From RGIG5299 sp045588575 (lineage in GTDB: Bacteria > Bacillota > Clostridia > Oscillospirales > RGIG5299): a stretch of DNA of 64,000 nt. The translations under genes and the position numbers were made by a program. Positions 24,157-33,388 of this stretch are shown piece after piece (positions within the stretch are counted from its first letter, which is position 1; each line of letters starts with the position of its first letter). Under the pieces are notes generated by a model. It worked only from the letters and a program-made list of their open reading frames with translations, made no database searches and was not told where the DNA came from. The stretch is from NCBI GenBank assembly GCA_045588575.1, contig JAZNEJ010000012.1:4333-68332 (forward strand), written 5' to 3'.

Positions 24157-24630
24157 TTAATCTTTTTGCTTAGGATTTTCAACCTTGCTTGCAAGAGCTT
24201 TTTGCTCTTCTTTTGCAGCGGCTTGCTTTTCTTTATCTTCTTTAGTTATGATAGTCTGGATTGCCCATTTCATAACAACGATGCGGTTTCTTGCAGCGCC
24301 TACTTCAATGGTAACCTTATCGTCTTCGGGCTTTGCAACAACAACAGTGCCGACAATACCGCCGATTGTGATAAGTTCATCACCTATTTTAAGCTTATTT
24401 CTCTGTTCTGCTTGTTCTTTTTCTTTCTTCTTTTGAGAACGGTTGCTTATAAAGAAGAATAGAACCAAAAGAAGAATGGGAATAAGGAGCATTAAAGTAT
24501 CGCCCCAGCCTGCATTTTGCTGACCGTTTGTTCCCGAACCCGCATTTCCTTCGGGAGCCTGTGTGGAAGAGCTTGTTCCTTCTAAGGGGTTAGCGCCCAT
24601 AAATCCGCAATCAATAGCGTAAATATTCAT
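24157..24630 (-). CDS. yajC: Preprotein translocase accessory subunit YajC
   Basis: 157 aa. A Gly/Ser/Asn-rich N-terminal segment precedes one membrane helix (TLMLLIPILLLVLFFFISNRSQKKK, read from about residue 46), then the cytoplasmic YajC domain: LKIGDELITIGGIVGTVV and RNRIVVMKWAIQTII. A charged tail ends the protein. YajC associates with SecDF-SecYEG; secD/secF are not in the window. First gene of the yajC-TIGR04086-SCIFF-maturase set, behind a sigma-A promoter. Confidence 0.92.
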   Translation of the reverse strand: MNIYAIDCGFMGANPLEGTSSSTQAPEGNAGSGTNGQQNAGWGDTLMLLIPILLLVLFFFISNRSQKKKEKEQAEQRNKLKIGDELITIGGIVGTVVVAKPEDDKVTIEVGAARNRIVVMKWAIQTIITKEDKEKQAAAKEEQKALASKVENPKQKD

Positions 24631-24673
24631 TGTTTTCTACCTTTCATTAACCTTTTTATTGCCTATTAAAAAT

Positions 24674-24702
24674 ATTATACAATATTTTACTGTTTTTTAC
24701 AA
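24674..24702 (-). promoter_or_regulatory. Sigma-A promoter of the yajC-SCIFF operon
   Basis: On the minus strand: TTGTAA, 17-base spacer, TATAAT, about 40 bases before the yajC start. Confidence 0.7.
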
Positions 24703-24715
24703 GTAATTTTTGTTT

Positions 24716-25945
24716 TTATTTTATTGAAAAAAGCTTTTTAATGAGTTCGTGGCCGTTTTCAACGTAATTTTCCTTACTTATTTCAAACTCATTATAGCAG
24801 TTTGCGTGAGGCTTTAATTCTTGTTTATTAGTATAAAGAACGTAAGGAACGGCATCTCTCGTGTGAGTTCTTAAAGTAAGCGGAGTAGGATGGTCGGGCA
24901 ATAAAAGAACTGCGTAGTCTTCATTTGCTTCCTTTAATTTTTGAGTTATGGGAGCAAGGATTTCGGAATCTATTTTTTCAATAGATTTAACCTTATTGTC
25001 AACTTCGCAACGATGTCCGCTCTCATCGGCAGCTTCAACGTGAATATAAACGAAATCTTTTCCGTCAAGAAGTGCCTTTAAGGCCGCTTCACCTTTTCCT
25101 TTAAAGTTGGTGTTTATATTTCCCGTTGCTCCGGGAACCTCTATTACTTCAAGCTCTGCACAAACCGCAATGCCTTTTATGAGGTCAACAGCCGAAACAA
25201 CCGCGCCGTTAATTCCGTAAAGTTCTTTATAGGTTTTTAAGGCGGGGCGTTTGCCTTCTCCCCATATCCACATTGAGTTTGCGGGCTTTAAGCCTCTTTC
25301 AATTCTGCTTTTATTAACGGGATGGTTTGAAAGAATTTCAAAGCTTGCTTTCATAAACTCAAATATATCAACGGTACCGTTTCCCTGAGGAAGATAATCG
25401 GTTACCTTTCTCTCCGTTATATCGTGCGGAGGGGTAAAGCTCATTTTACCCGAAGGTTTATTCCAAACAAGGCAGTGGCGGTAGCTAATACCTGAATAAA
25501 GCTTAAACTCATCGGCAAATTTCGGAAAACGTTTAGGGAGCTCTTCATTTAATGTTTTTATAAGTTCAGCGCTCTCTTCACTTGTAATTTCATCGGAGCT
25601 GTAATCGAGCATAGTTTTATCTTTGTAATCAGCTTCGTCGGAAACGCAAACCAAATTACAACGGAAAGCCATATCGGTATCATCAAGCTTAATACCCATA
25701 CTCATAGCTTCAAGAGGGGATCTTCCCGTATAATAAACATAAGGGTCGTATCCCATTACAGAAAGATTGGCAACGTCGCTTCCGGGCTTTAAATCGTCCG
25801 GAACGGTTTTAACAAGGCCCGTTTCTCCGTTTTGCGCAAAGAAATCCATTACAGGTTTTTTGGCAACCTCTAACGGCGTTTTATTATTTAAAAAGTCTGA
25901 ACGGTAGTCCGACATACCGTCTCCAAGCATTACTATATATTTCAT
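24716..25945 (-). CDS. apgM: Cofactor-independent phosphoglycerate mutase, archaeal type
   Basis: Interconverts 2- and 3-phosphoglycerate in glycolysis without 2,3-bisphosphoglycerate. 409 aa, alkaline-phosphatase superfamily: N-terminal metal site MLGDGMSDY, catalytic Ser region GSDVANLSVMGYDP, substrate region YYTGRSPLEAMSMGI, and C-terminal metal ligands HVEAADESGH, KIDSEI and LLPDHPTP. This ApgM class is distinct from GpmI and is common in Clostridia. It lies 18 bases after purD and so is the last gene of the purine operon. A glycolytic enzyme in this position is unusual but its link to purines is not evident. Confidence 0.92.
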   Translation of the reverse strand: MKYIVMLGDGMSDYRSDFLNNKTPLEVAKKPVMDFFAQNGETGLVKTVPDDLKPGSDVANLSVMGYDPYVYYTGRSPLEAMSMGIKLDDTDMAFRCNLVCVSDEADYKDKTMLDYSSDEITSEESAELIKTLNEELPKRFPKFADEFKLYSGISYRHCLVWNKPSGKMSFTPPHDITERKVTDYLPQGNGTVDIFEFMKASFEILSNHPVNKSRIERGLKPANSMWIWGEGKRPALKTYKELYGINGAVVSAVDLIKGIAVCAELEVIEVPGATGNINTNFKGKGEAALKALLDGKDFVYIHVEAADESGHRCEVDNKVKSIEKIDSEILAPITQKLKEANEDYAVLLLPDHPTPLTLRTHTRDAVPYVLYTNKQELKPHANCYNEFEISKENYVENGHELIKKLFSIK

Positions 25946-25963
25946 ATTCGAAAAGTCCTTCCG

Positions 25964-27235
25964 TCAATCTATTTGACAGCCCGCTTTACCTATATCTTTT
26001 CTGTAAAAACCGTCTTTAAAAGATATTTTATCGACGTTTGAATAGCATTTTTTAAGTGCTTCATCAAGAGTTTTTCCTTTGCAGGTTACGCCCAAAACTC
26101 TTCCGCCTGCAGTTACAATTTTTCCGTCTTTAAGAGCAGTGCCTGCGTGAAAAACGGTGCAATCGGCTTCAACGTCGTTTAAACCGAAAATTTCATAACC
26201 CTTTTCATAGTGTTTGGGGTAACCGCCGCTCGCCATAATTACACAAGCGCAAGCGTTATCTTCCCACTCTATTTTAAGAGATGAAAGCTTTTCGTCAATT
26301 ACCGCTTCAAAAATATCAACGAGGTCAGTTTTAAGTCTGGGTAAAACAACCTGTGTTTCGGGGTCGCCGAAACGGCAGTTATATTCAATTACCTTGGGGC
26401 CGTTTTCGGTTATCATAAGACCGAAATAAAGAACGCCTTTGAAGGTTCTTCCCTCTTGATTCATTGCATTAACAGTGGGAAGGAAAATTGTGTTCATACA
26501 TTCTTCAGCAAGAGCATCGGTATAGAAAGGATTGGGAGAAATGGTGCCCATACCTCCGGTGTTGGGGCCTTTATCGTCATCGTATGCTCTTTTATGGTCT
26601 TTCGAGGAAACCATGGGAACAACAGTTTTGCCGTCGGTAAAGGCAAGAACGGAAACTTCAGGACCTTTAAGGCATTCTTCAATAACTATACAGTTACCGG
26701 ATGCACCGAAAACCTTATCTTCCATTGCTTCTTTAACGGCTTCTATTGCTTGTTCTTTTGTTTCTGCAACCGTTACACCTTTTCCGAGCGCGGGGCCGTC
26801 TGCTTTAACAACAATAGGTGCAGATTCGGAATTGATGTAATCTATTGCAGATTTCGCATCTGTAAAGCTTTTATACTTTGCAGTTGGAATCCCGTATTTT
26901 TCCATGAGTTTTTTAGAAAATTCTTTACTTCCTTCGATTATTGCCGCATTTTTGCGCGGTCCAAATACTCTAAAGCCTTCGGCTTCAAGTAAATCGGTTA
27001 AACCCATTATAAGAGGGTCATCGGGAGCAACGACAATCATATCGGGGTTTAATTTTTTAGCAAGCTCAACCGCGGCATCAAGGTCGGTTGCCTTAACGTT
27101 CGGAAAGCATTCCGCAACAAGTGAGATTCCACCGTTTCCGGGTGCGCACCAAAGCTTTTCAACTTTTTTGCTTTTTTTAAGCTGATGCGCAATGGCGTCT
27201 TCTCTTCCGCCGCTTCCATATATAAGTATATTCAT
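25964..27235 (-). CDS. purD: Phosphoribosylamine-glycine ligase
   Basis: Second step of de novo purine synthesis: ATP-dependent joining of glycine and phosphoribosylamine. 423 aa, ATP-grasp fold: N-terminal MNILIYGSGGREDAIAHQL, ATP-binding PIVVKADGPALGKGV, metal/substrate region SKDHKRAYDDDKGPNTGGMG, and VLYFGLMITENGPKVIEYNCRFGDPETQ. The usual length and all hallmark segments are present. Lies 19 bases after purH. Confidence 0.96.
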   Translation of the reverse strand: MNILIYGSGGREDAIAHQLKKSKKVEKLWCAPGNGGISLVAECFPNVKATDLDAAVELAKKLNPDMIVVAPDDPLIMGLTDLLEAEGFRVFGPRKNAAIIEGSKEFSKKLMEKYGIPTAKYKSFTDAKSAIDYINSESAPIVVKADGPALGKGVTVAETKEQAIEAVKEAMEDKVFGASGNCIVIEECLKGPEVSVLAFTDGKTVVPMVSSKDHKRAYDDDKGPNTGGMGTISPNPFYTDALAEECMNTIFLPTVNAMNQEGRTFKGVLYFGLMITENGPKVIEYNCRFGDPETQVVLPRLKTDLVDIFEAVIDEKLSSLKIEWEDNACACVIMASGGYPKHYEKGYEIFGLNDVEADCTVFHAGTALKDGKIVTAGGRVLGVTCKGKTLDEALKKCYSNVDKISFKDGFYRKDIGKAGCQID

Positions 27236-27254
27236 TTAAAATACCTCTTAAAAA

Positions 27255-28430
27255 TTAATGGTGGAATAAACGAATGCCGGTAAATGCCATTACCATATTA
27301 TATTTATTTGCAGTTTCAATAACGTTATCGTCTCTTATTGAGCCGCCGGGTTCAGCAACGTAGCAAACACCGCTTTTTCTTGCTCTTTCAATGTTATCTC
27401 CAAAGGGGAAGAAAGCATCGGATGCAACGGAAACACCGTTAAGTGTTTTAATCCATTCTTTTTTCTCTTCGGCAGTAAGAACTTCGGGCTTTTCTTTAAA
27501 ATATCTTTGCCAGTTGCCATCTGCGGTAACGTCTTCGTATTCATCGGAGATATAAATATCTATTGTCGTATCTTTATCGGGACGCTTAATCGTATCGAGG
27601 AAAGGAAGCGCCAAAACCTTGGGATGACGGCGGAGATACCAAACGTCTGCCTTATTTCCCGCAAGACGTGTGCAGTGAATTCTCGATTGTTGACCTGCTC
27701 CTACGCCTATTGTTTGACCGTTAAGACAATAGCAAACCGAGTTGGACTGGGTGTATTTTAAGGTTATTAAACCTAAAAGAAGGTCATTTTTAGCATCTTC
27801 GGAAAGAACCTTGTTTTCGGTTACAATATTTTTAAGCATTTCTTTATCAATTTTAAGCTCGTTTCTTCCCTGCTCAAAGGTAATTCCGAAGCAATCTTTA
27901 TTTTCAATGGGAGCGGGCTTGAAATTGGGGTCTATTTTAATAACGGTGTAGTTGCCGTTTCTTTTTGTGCGAAGAATTTCAAGTGCTTTTTCTGTGTAAG
28001 AAGGAGCTATAACACCGTCGGAAACCTCACCTTTTAAAAGGTTAGCGGTATCTTCATCGCATTCATCGGAAAGAGCTGCAAAATCTCCGTAGGAGCACAT
28101 TCTGTCGGCGCCTCTTGCTCTTGCATAAGCAGTTGCAATGGGAGAAATTTCTTCTTTATCTACAAAATATATTTGTCTTTCAACGTCAGTTAAAGGCTTT
28201 GCAATTGCAGCACCCGCGGGGCTTACGTGTTTAAAAGACGCTGCGGCGGGTTTGCCGGTTGCTTCTTTAAGCTCCTTAACGAGCTGCCAGCTGTTTAATG
28301 CATCTAAAAGATTTATGTAACCTGCTCTTCCGTTTAAAACTTCAATAGGAAGCTCGCTTCCGTCTTTCATAAAAACTCTTGAAGGTTTTTGGTTGGGGTT
28401 ACAACCGTATTTAAGCATAAGTTCGTTCAT
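27255..28430 (-). CDS. purH: AICAR formyltransferase (stand-alone PurH C-terminal domain)
   Basis: 391 aa, corresponding to the AICAR transformylase half of PurH without the N-terminal IMP cyclohydrolase (MGS-like) domain. Motifs: MLKYGCNPNQKPSRVF, FKHVSPAGAAIA (with the catalytic Lys-His), YTQSNSVCYCLNGQTIGVGAGQQSRIH read in pieces, and SVASDAFFPFGDNI. It transfers a formyl group from 10-formyl-tetrahydrofolate to AICAR. The missing cyclohydrolase activity is supplied by the adjacent PurO-like gene, 12 bases upstream. Confidence 0.93.
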   Translation of the reverse strand: MNELMLKYGCNPNQKPSRVFMKDGSELPIEVLNGRAGYINLLDALNSWQLVKELKEATGKPAAASFKHVSPAGAAIAKPLTDVERQIYFVDKEEISPIATAYARARGADRMCSYGDFAALSDECDEDTANLLKGEVSDGVIAPSYTEKALEILRTKRNGNYTVIKIDPNFKPAPIENKDCFGITFEQGRNELKIDKEMLKNIVTENKVLSEDAKNDLLLGLITLKYTQSNSVCYCLNGQTIGVGAGQQSRIHCTRLAGNKADVWYLRRHPKVLALPFLDTIKRPDKDTTIDIYISDEYEDVTADGNWQRYFKEKPEVLTAEEKKEWIKTLNGVSVASDAFFPFGDNIERARKSGVCYVAEPGGSIRDDNVIETANKYNMVMAFTGIRLFHH

Positions 28431-28442
28431 TTTTTATCTCCC

Positions 28443-29141
28443 TTAACCAAGTTTATTAATTATTTTAGTTGTGATTTTGCCTGTTTCCATTTCGGTATAT
28501 CTTACAAAAAGAGAAACCTTATTCTCTTCGTTAAGAGATTTCCAAATATCGTTAGCAAAAGCTTCCATATCGTCGGTAAGCTCGATTTTTACAGGCTCTC
28601 CGACAAAAGAAGGAATGGGATTACCATCGTCAACGTAGGTGTGGATTATATGTCCGAAGCCTGCTTCGGGTTCAGCGTAATCATAAGTGTAGCGTGCGCA
28701 TTTATCGCCTACACCGTCGGAACATTTTAATATAGAAAGCTTATATTCGCCGGTTTTATCGGTTTGAATACCCGAAATTCTGGGGGTGAAGTTCGGTGCA
28801 TCAGGTTCAAATTTGCGAGTTTTAAGCGCTTGATTAAAGCACTTGCCTTCTTTTATAAATTCATAAACCGTGTCGGTTTGGTCGCCGTTGGTTACAATTT
28901 GCTTACCGTCTATTTTTCTTACGGGATAGTAAATTATAAGTGACGGGTCTTTAAGCTTTGCAGGGTCGAAAGCTTCGGTTTTCATATCGTCGCCTACCGG
29001 AACAAATATTCTGTTACGGCTGTTTTCGCTTCTTCCCATTATGAAATAAGCAGCTACCGCATATTTGCCGTTAGGAGATATTCCAAGAAGAACGCCTCTT
29101 CCGGGATAGGTTTTTGATGAAAGATATTCGTTTATTTTCAC
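28443..29141 (-). CDS. IMP cyclohydrolase, PurO-like
   Basis: 232 aa, IMP_cyclohydrolase family (PF07826), which closes the FAICAR ring to give IMP in archaea and some Clostridia. Family segments: YPGRGVLLGISPNGKYAVAA, YFIMGRSENSRNRIFV, LIIYYPVRKIDG and DAPNFTPRISGI. It sits between purN and the stand-alone AICAR formyltransferase, which fits a split replacement of bifunctional PurH. Confidence 0.87.
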   Translation of the reverse strand: MKINEYLSSKTYPGRGVLLGISPNGKYAVAAYFIMGRSENSRNRIFVPVGDDMKTEAFDPAKLKDPSLIIYYPVRKIDGKQIVTNGDQTDTVYEFIKEGKCFNQALKTRKFEPDAPNFTPRISGIQTDKTGEYKLSILKCSDGVGDKCARYTYDYAEPEAGFGHIIHTYVDDGNPIPSFVGEPVKIELTDDMEAFANDIWKSLNEENKVSLFVRYTEMETGKITTKIINKLG

Positions 29142-29157
29142 AGTTGTTTTTTCCTTC

Positions 29158-29754
29158 CTATTCGTTGCTTAACTTATTTATAGCCTCGGGAAGTATTTTC
29201 CACTCGGCTTCTGTCATTACTCTTTTTTGAAGTGTTTCAGGGGTATCATCTTCTTTTACTTCAACTGCTTTTTGTGCAATTATCTTGCCGCCGTCGGTTA
29301 TCTCGTTTACGAAATGAACCGTGGCTCCCGTAACTTTAACGCCTTTTTCAAGCGCAGCCTCGTGGACCTTAAGACCGTAAAATCCATCGCCGCAAAAAGA
29401 CGGAATAAGCGAAGGGTGAACGTTTATTATTTTGTTCGGATAAGCTTTAATGAAAGCTTTATCAAGTATTACCATAAATCCTGCAAGAACAATAATATCG
29501 GGTTTCAAAGAGTCAACAAGTGAAAGAAGCACTTCGGAATATTCTTTATTTGAAGAAAACTGTTTTCGTTCAAGAATATATGCCGGAATTGATGCTTTTT
29601 CGGCTCTTTCAAGAGCTTTAACTCCGCTTTTGCTTGAAATTACGCCAACAATTTCGCCGTTTGTAATTTTACCGTCGGCTTTAGCGTCTATTATTGCCTG
29701 AAGATTTGTGCCTCCCCCGGAAACAAGAACAATTATCCTTTTTATTTTAATCAA
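29158..29754 (-). CDS. purN: Phosphoribosylglycinamide formyltransferase
   Basis: 198 aa folate-dependent GAR transformylase. N-terminal VLVSGGGTNLQAIIDA, catalytic Asn/His region INVHPSLIPSFCG, then HEAALEKGVKVTGATVHFV and the Asp in DGGKIIAQKAV. Usual length. Eight bases after purM on the same strand. Confidence 0.94.
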   Translation of the reverse strand: MIKIKRIIVLVSGGGTNLQAIIDAKADGKITNGEIVGVISSKSGVKALERAEKASIPAYILERKQFSSNKEYSEVLLSLVDSLKPDIIVLAGFMVILDKAFIKAYPNKIINVHPSLIPSFCGDGFYGLKVHEAALEKGVKVTGATVHFVNEITDGGKIIAQKAVEVKEDDTPETLQKRVMTEAEWKILPEAINKLSNE

Positions 29755-29761
29755 TCCTTTA

Positions 29762-30799
29762 TCAGCTGATGATTATTGATTCTTCTCTTTCGTCTATGTA
29801 TCCGAGACGGCAAACCTTTTCGCCGGAAGCCTCCAAGCTCTTTATTGCTTTATCGGCATCTTTTTCGGAAACACAAACAACCATACCAATACCCATATTA
29901 AAGGTATTATACATATCTCTTTCGGGAATATGTCCGGTTTGTTCAAGAAGTTTAAAGATTGCGGGAACCTCGTAGCTGTTTTTAGAAACAACTGCGGTTT
30001 TTCCTTTGGGAAGCATTCTCGGTATATTTTCATAGAAACCGCCGCCGGTTACGTGCGATATACCTTTTATTTCAACCTCGTTCATGAGGTTAAGAATCGA
30101 TTTTACGTAAATTCTTGTGGGCTTTATAAGTTCTTCGCCGATTGTGCTTTGAAGCTCATCGCAATAGAAGTTTACATTGTTTTCGGATATGTTGAAAACA
30201 CGTCTTACAAGGGAGAAGCCGTTTGAATGAACGCCGCTCGATGCAAGGCCCAATATAACATCGCCCTTTTCGATTTTGGAGCCGTCGATAATTTTATTTT
30301 TATCTACGATACCCACCGAGAAACCTGCAAGGTCATACTCGTTTATAGGATAAAATCCGGGCATTTCGGCAGTTTCTCCTCCTACAAGTGCGGCACCTGC
30401 CTGACAGCAACCCTCGGCTACGCCTTTAACGATTTCGGCTACTCTCTCGGGAACGTTTTTACCGAGAGCAATATAGTCAAGGAAGAAAAGAGGCTTAGCG
30501 CCCGAGCAAACGATATCGTTTACGCACATTGCAACGCAGTCGATACCGACCGTGTCGTGCTTATTTAAGCAAAATGCAATTTTAAGTTTCGTTCCTACGC
30601 CGTCTGTTCCGGAAACTAAAATAGGTTCTTTCATTCCGGTTAAATCGGGCATAAAAAGTCCGCCGAAGCCGCCCAAACCACCCATAACGCCTGCTGTTTT
30701 AGTGCGGTTTACGTACTCTTTCATAAGTTCTACGCCTTTGTAGCCTGCGGTTACGTCAACGCCTGCTGCTTTATAGCTTTCACTGTAACTGTTTTTCAT
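29762..30799 (-). CDS. purM: Phosphoribosylformylglycinamidine cyclo-ligase
   Basis: AIR synthetase, 345 aa, ATP-dependent ring closure. Motifs: SYKAAGVDVTAGYKGVELM, GTDGVGTKLKIAF, VNDIVCSGAKPLFFLDY, AALVGGETAEMPGFY, LASSGVHSNGFSLVR and SHVTGGGFYENIPRM. Full length. Part of the leftward purine operon; 16 bases after purC. Confidence 0.96.
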   Translation of the reverse strand: MKNSYSESYKAAGVDVTAGYKGVELMKEYVNRTKTAGVMGGLGGFGGLFMPDLTGMKEPILVSGTDGVGTKLKIAFCLNKHDTVGIDCVAMCVNDIVCSGAKPLFFLDYIALGKNVPERVAEIVKGVAEGCCQAGAALVGGETAEMPGFYPINEYDLAGFSVGIVDKNKIIDGSKIEKGDVILGLASSGVHSNGFSLVRRVFNISENNVNFYCDELQSTIGEELIKPTRIYVKSILNLMNEVEIKGISHVTGGGFYENIPRMLPKGKTAVVSKNSYEVPAIFKLLEQTGHIPERDMYNTFNMGIGMVVCVSEKDADKAIKSLEASGEKVCRLGYIDEREESIIIS

Positions 30800-30815
30800 A
30801 TATATTTTCCTTTTC

Positions 30816-31523
30816 TTAGCCTAAAACTCTCTTGAGCATTTCAGCGTATGCGCCTTCAACGTTGCCCAAATCTCTTCTGAAACGGTCTTTGTCAAGCTTT
30901 TCGCCTGTTTTAGCATCCCAGAAACGACAGGTATCGGGTGAGATTTCATCGGCCAAAATTATTGTGCCGTCTGCAGTTCTTCCGAATTCAATTTTAAAGT
31001 CAATAAGGTCAACGCCTATCTCTTTGAAGTATTTTACTAAAATTTCATTTACTTTGAAGGAATAGTCTGCAATGAGTTTAAGTTCCTCAGGGGTTACAAG
31101 TTCCATTGCATAAGCATGATATTCGTTTATCATGGGGTCGCCTAAATCGTCGTTCTTATAGCAATATTCCAAAACGGTTTTGGCAAGACGGGTTCCCTCT
31201 TCAATTCCGAGCTTCTTTGCGAGAGAGCCTGCGGCAACGTTACGTACGATTACTTCAAGCGGAACAATCTTTACTTTCTTAACGATTGTTTCTCTATCGG
31301 AAATTTGTTCTACGTAGTGAGTGGGAATGCCCTCCTTTTCGAGCATCTGCATAAAGAAGTTAGTGAGCTTATTGTTTATTATACCTTTTCCTACAATAGT
31401 TCCCTTCTTAAGTCCGTTAAAAGCAGTTGCATCGTCTTTGTAGTCTACGATAACGAGATTTTCGTCTTCGGTTGCATAGACTTTCTTTGCTTTTCCTTCA
31501 TAAAGTTCCATAGTTTTTTTCAT
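30816..31523 (-). CDS. purC: SAICAR synthetase
   Basis: Phosphoribosylaminoimidazole-succinocarboxamide synthase, 235 aa. Motifs: LYEGKAKKVYAT, DDATAFNG, VEVIVRNVAAGS-like stretch PLEVIVRNVAAGSLAK, LVDFKIEFG-like LIDFKIEFGRT and LADEISPDTCRFWD. All regions expected for a single-domain PurC are present. It starts 57 bases after the purE stop codon. Confidence 0.96.
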   Translation of the reverse strand: MKKTMELYEGKAKKVYATEDENLVIVDYKDDATAFNGLKKGTIVGKGIINNKLTNFFMQMLEKEGIPTHYVEQISDRETIVKKVKIVPLEVIVRNVAAGSLAKKLGIEEGTRLAKTVLEYCYKNDDLGDPMINEYHAYAMELVTPEELKLIADYSFKVNEILVKYFKEIGVDLIDFKIEFGRTADGTIILADEISPDTCRFWDAKTGEKLDKDRFRRDLGNVEGAYAEMLKRVLG

Positions 31524-31580
31524 TTACATTTCCCCCTGTTTTATATTATAAATTATATTTTTTATCATCTTAATATCAGC

Positions 31581-32078
31581 TTAAAGCTGTTTGATTTCTT
31601 CGTTTATACGAACGTTTGCTTTGTAAACCTTTTCTGCCATTGCTTTTCTGTGTTCGATAAGTTTCGTTGTTAATTCTTCATCGTTGAGAGCAAGAATTTG
31701 AAGAGCTAAAAGAGCCGCGTTTACAGCACCGTCGATTGCAACGGTTGCAACGGGAATGCCGGCGGGCATTTGAACCGTTGAAAGAAGTGAATCAAGTCCG
31801 TCTAAAGTTGAAGACTTCATAGGAATTCCAATTACGGGTATAACTGTGTGAGCCGCTAATACGCCTCCCAAGTGAGCTGCTTTTCCCGCTGCGGAAATTA
31901 TTATTCCGTAACCGTTTTTAACGGCATTTTTTGAAAACTCCGCCGCTTTATCGGGTGTTCTGTGTGCCGAGCAAACCATAACATCTACTTCAACACCAAA
32001 GTCTTTAAGTGTTGTAACGCATCCTTTTAATGCGGGAAAATCGCTGTCGCTTCCCATTATAAGTGCAACTTTTTTCAT
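31581..32078 (-). CDS. purE: N5-carboxyaminoimidazole ribonucleotide mutase
   Basis: Class I PurE, 165 aa. Signature MGSDSDFPALKGC near the N terminus, VMVCSAHRTPDKAAEF, ISAAGKAAHLGGVLAAHTVIP and GLDSLLSTVQMPAGIPVATV. No purK is adjacent. The start codon overlaps the end of thrE by 4 bases (ATGA type), coupling purine synthesis genes to the exporter gene. Confidence 0.95.
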   Translation of the reverse strand: MKKVALIMGSDSDFPALKGCVTTLKDFGVEVDVMVCSAHRTPDKAAEFSKNAVKNGYGIIISAAGKAAHLGGVLAAHTVIPVIGIPMKSSTLDGLDSLLSTVQMPAGIPVATVAIDGAVNAALLALQILALNDEELTTKLIEHRKAMAEKVYKANVRINEEIKQL

Positions 32079-33334
32079 TTTTTGTGCCTTCTTTCCGTTT
32101 TATTTTTATTCGTTATTGCTTTAAATAAAAAGCTTGTTACCGCTATTGCTCCCGCCATTACGCCGGCAAAGAAAACCGTATCGGTTCCTTTTGTTGCAAA
32201 GCCTGCATAATCGCCTTGTACCAAGAAAAGCATAGTTTCATAAAGCCAAATTCCCGGAACAAGAGGTATAACCGCAGGAAAGACGAATACCGTTGCGGGC
32301 ATTTTAAATATTCTGGCAAAGATTTCGCCCGATATTGCAATAAGCATCGTTCCTAAAAATCCGCCAAGCATTATTGAAAGACCAAAATAGCTGAAAATAT
32401 AAAAAACATAGTATCCGAGCGCCGCAATTACAGCAGACGGAATAAGCGATTTTTTCGGAGCAGACAAAAGCATTCCGAAAAAGAAAGAAGCAAGAGAACA
32501 AAAAACGAGAGCTTTAACGGTTTCAAATAAAAAATCTCCGTTTACTATTACATGAGAGTTTATGGTTCCGCCGAAGAAAACATAGGCTGAAAGAACTGTA
32601 CCTACACCGGCAGCCAAACAAACCGCAACGAGTAAAACCTCCGCCAAGCGTGAAACGCCCGAAACCAAATCGCCGTTTATAGTGTCTCGTATCGCATTAG
32701 TCATTACAAGACCGGGCAAAAGCGGCATTATTGCACCGATAATAACGTTTGAAACGTTAAGGTCGGGGAAAAACAAAAGAAAAATTACAGCTATAACCGA
32801 AGCAATAAAGCTTCCTACAAAATTTGAAACGAAATGGAATATATCCATTCTTTTCAAAGTGGAAAGGAACATTTGAATTGCAACTCCGCAAAGCATTGCC
32901 GCAATAAATTCCAAAATACCGCCGCCGAAAAGCACAGCAAAAAATCCCGAAGAAAGCGCTCCCGCAACAACATTAAGAAAATAACCGTTTTTCTTTTTAT
33001 CGGCTTCTTTTTTGAGTTGTTTTTGCGCGAAGCTCTTTTCAGCTTCAAAAAGAGAAATTTCTCCGCTTATTACTTTTCTTGAAATATCGTTCGCTTCATT
33101 TAAGCGTTGAAGATTAAAGGAACGCTTCTTAACACGGCATACCTCTGTGTAACAACGTTTTTGGTCGTCTCTTATTGAAAGAATTACACCTGTGGGAAAG
33201 GCAAGTATATCGGCATTATGCAAGCCAAAGCGTTCACAAAGTCTTGTTATAGACTCTTCTGCTCTGTATGTTTCTCCGCCGTTTTCCAAAATTGCGATTG
33301 TTAAATATTTGCAAACCGACAGAAGACTTTCCAT
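32075..33334 (-). CDS. Threonine/serine exporter family protein (ThrE-like)
   Basis: 419 aa. The soluble N-terminal part has ENGGETYRAEESITRLCERFG and a conserved SIRDDQKRCYTEVCRVKKRS-type segment (DUF1212), followed by about ten membrane helices, the second half matching the ThrE-2 (YjjB) module; fused form of the two-part exporters. Probably exports small amino acids. First gene before purE. The ribosome-binding site AAGGAGGGG is 17 bases before the ATG, so initiation at a non-standard codon (ATT at 4 bases, ACG at 7 bases) cannot be ruled out. Confidence 0.85.
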   Translation of the reverse strand: MESLLSVCKYLTIAILENGGETYRAEESITRLCERFGLHNADILAFPTGVILSIRDDQKRCYTEVCRVKKRSFNLQRLNEANDISRKVISGEISLFEAEKSFAQKQLKKEADKKKNGYFLNVVAGALSSGFFAVLFGGGILEFIAAMLCGVAIQMFLSTLKRMDIFHFVSNFVGSFIASVIAVIFLLFFPDLNVSNVIIGAIMPLLPGLVMTNAIRDTINGDLVSGVSRLAEVLLVAVCLAAGVGTVLSAYVFFGGTINSHVIVNGDFLFETVKALVFCSLASFFFGMLLSAPKKSLIPSAVIAALGYYVFYIFSYFGLSIMLGGFLGTMLIAISGEIFARIFKMPATVFVFPAVIPLVPGIWLYETMLFLVQGDYAGFATKGTDTVFFAGVMAGAIAVTSFLFKAITNKNKTERRHKK

Positions 33335-33388
33335 ATTGCAATCCGTAATTACCCCTCCTTTTCAAAAAACAGCATTTTATGATATTAT

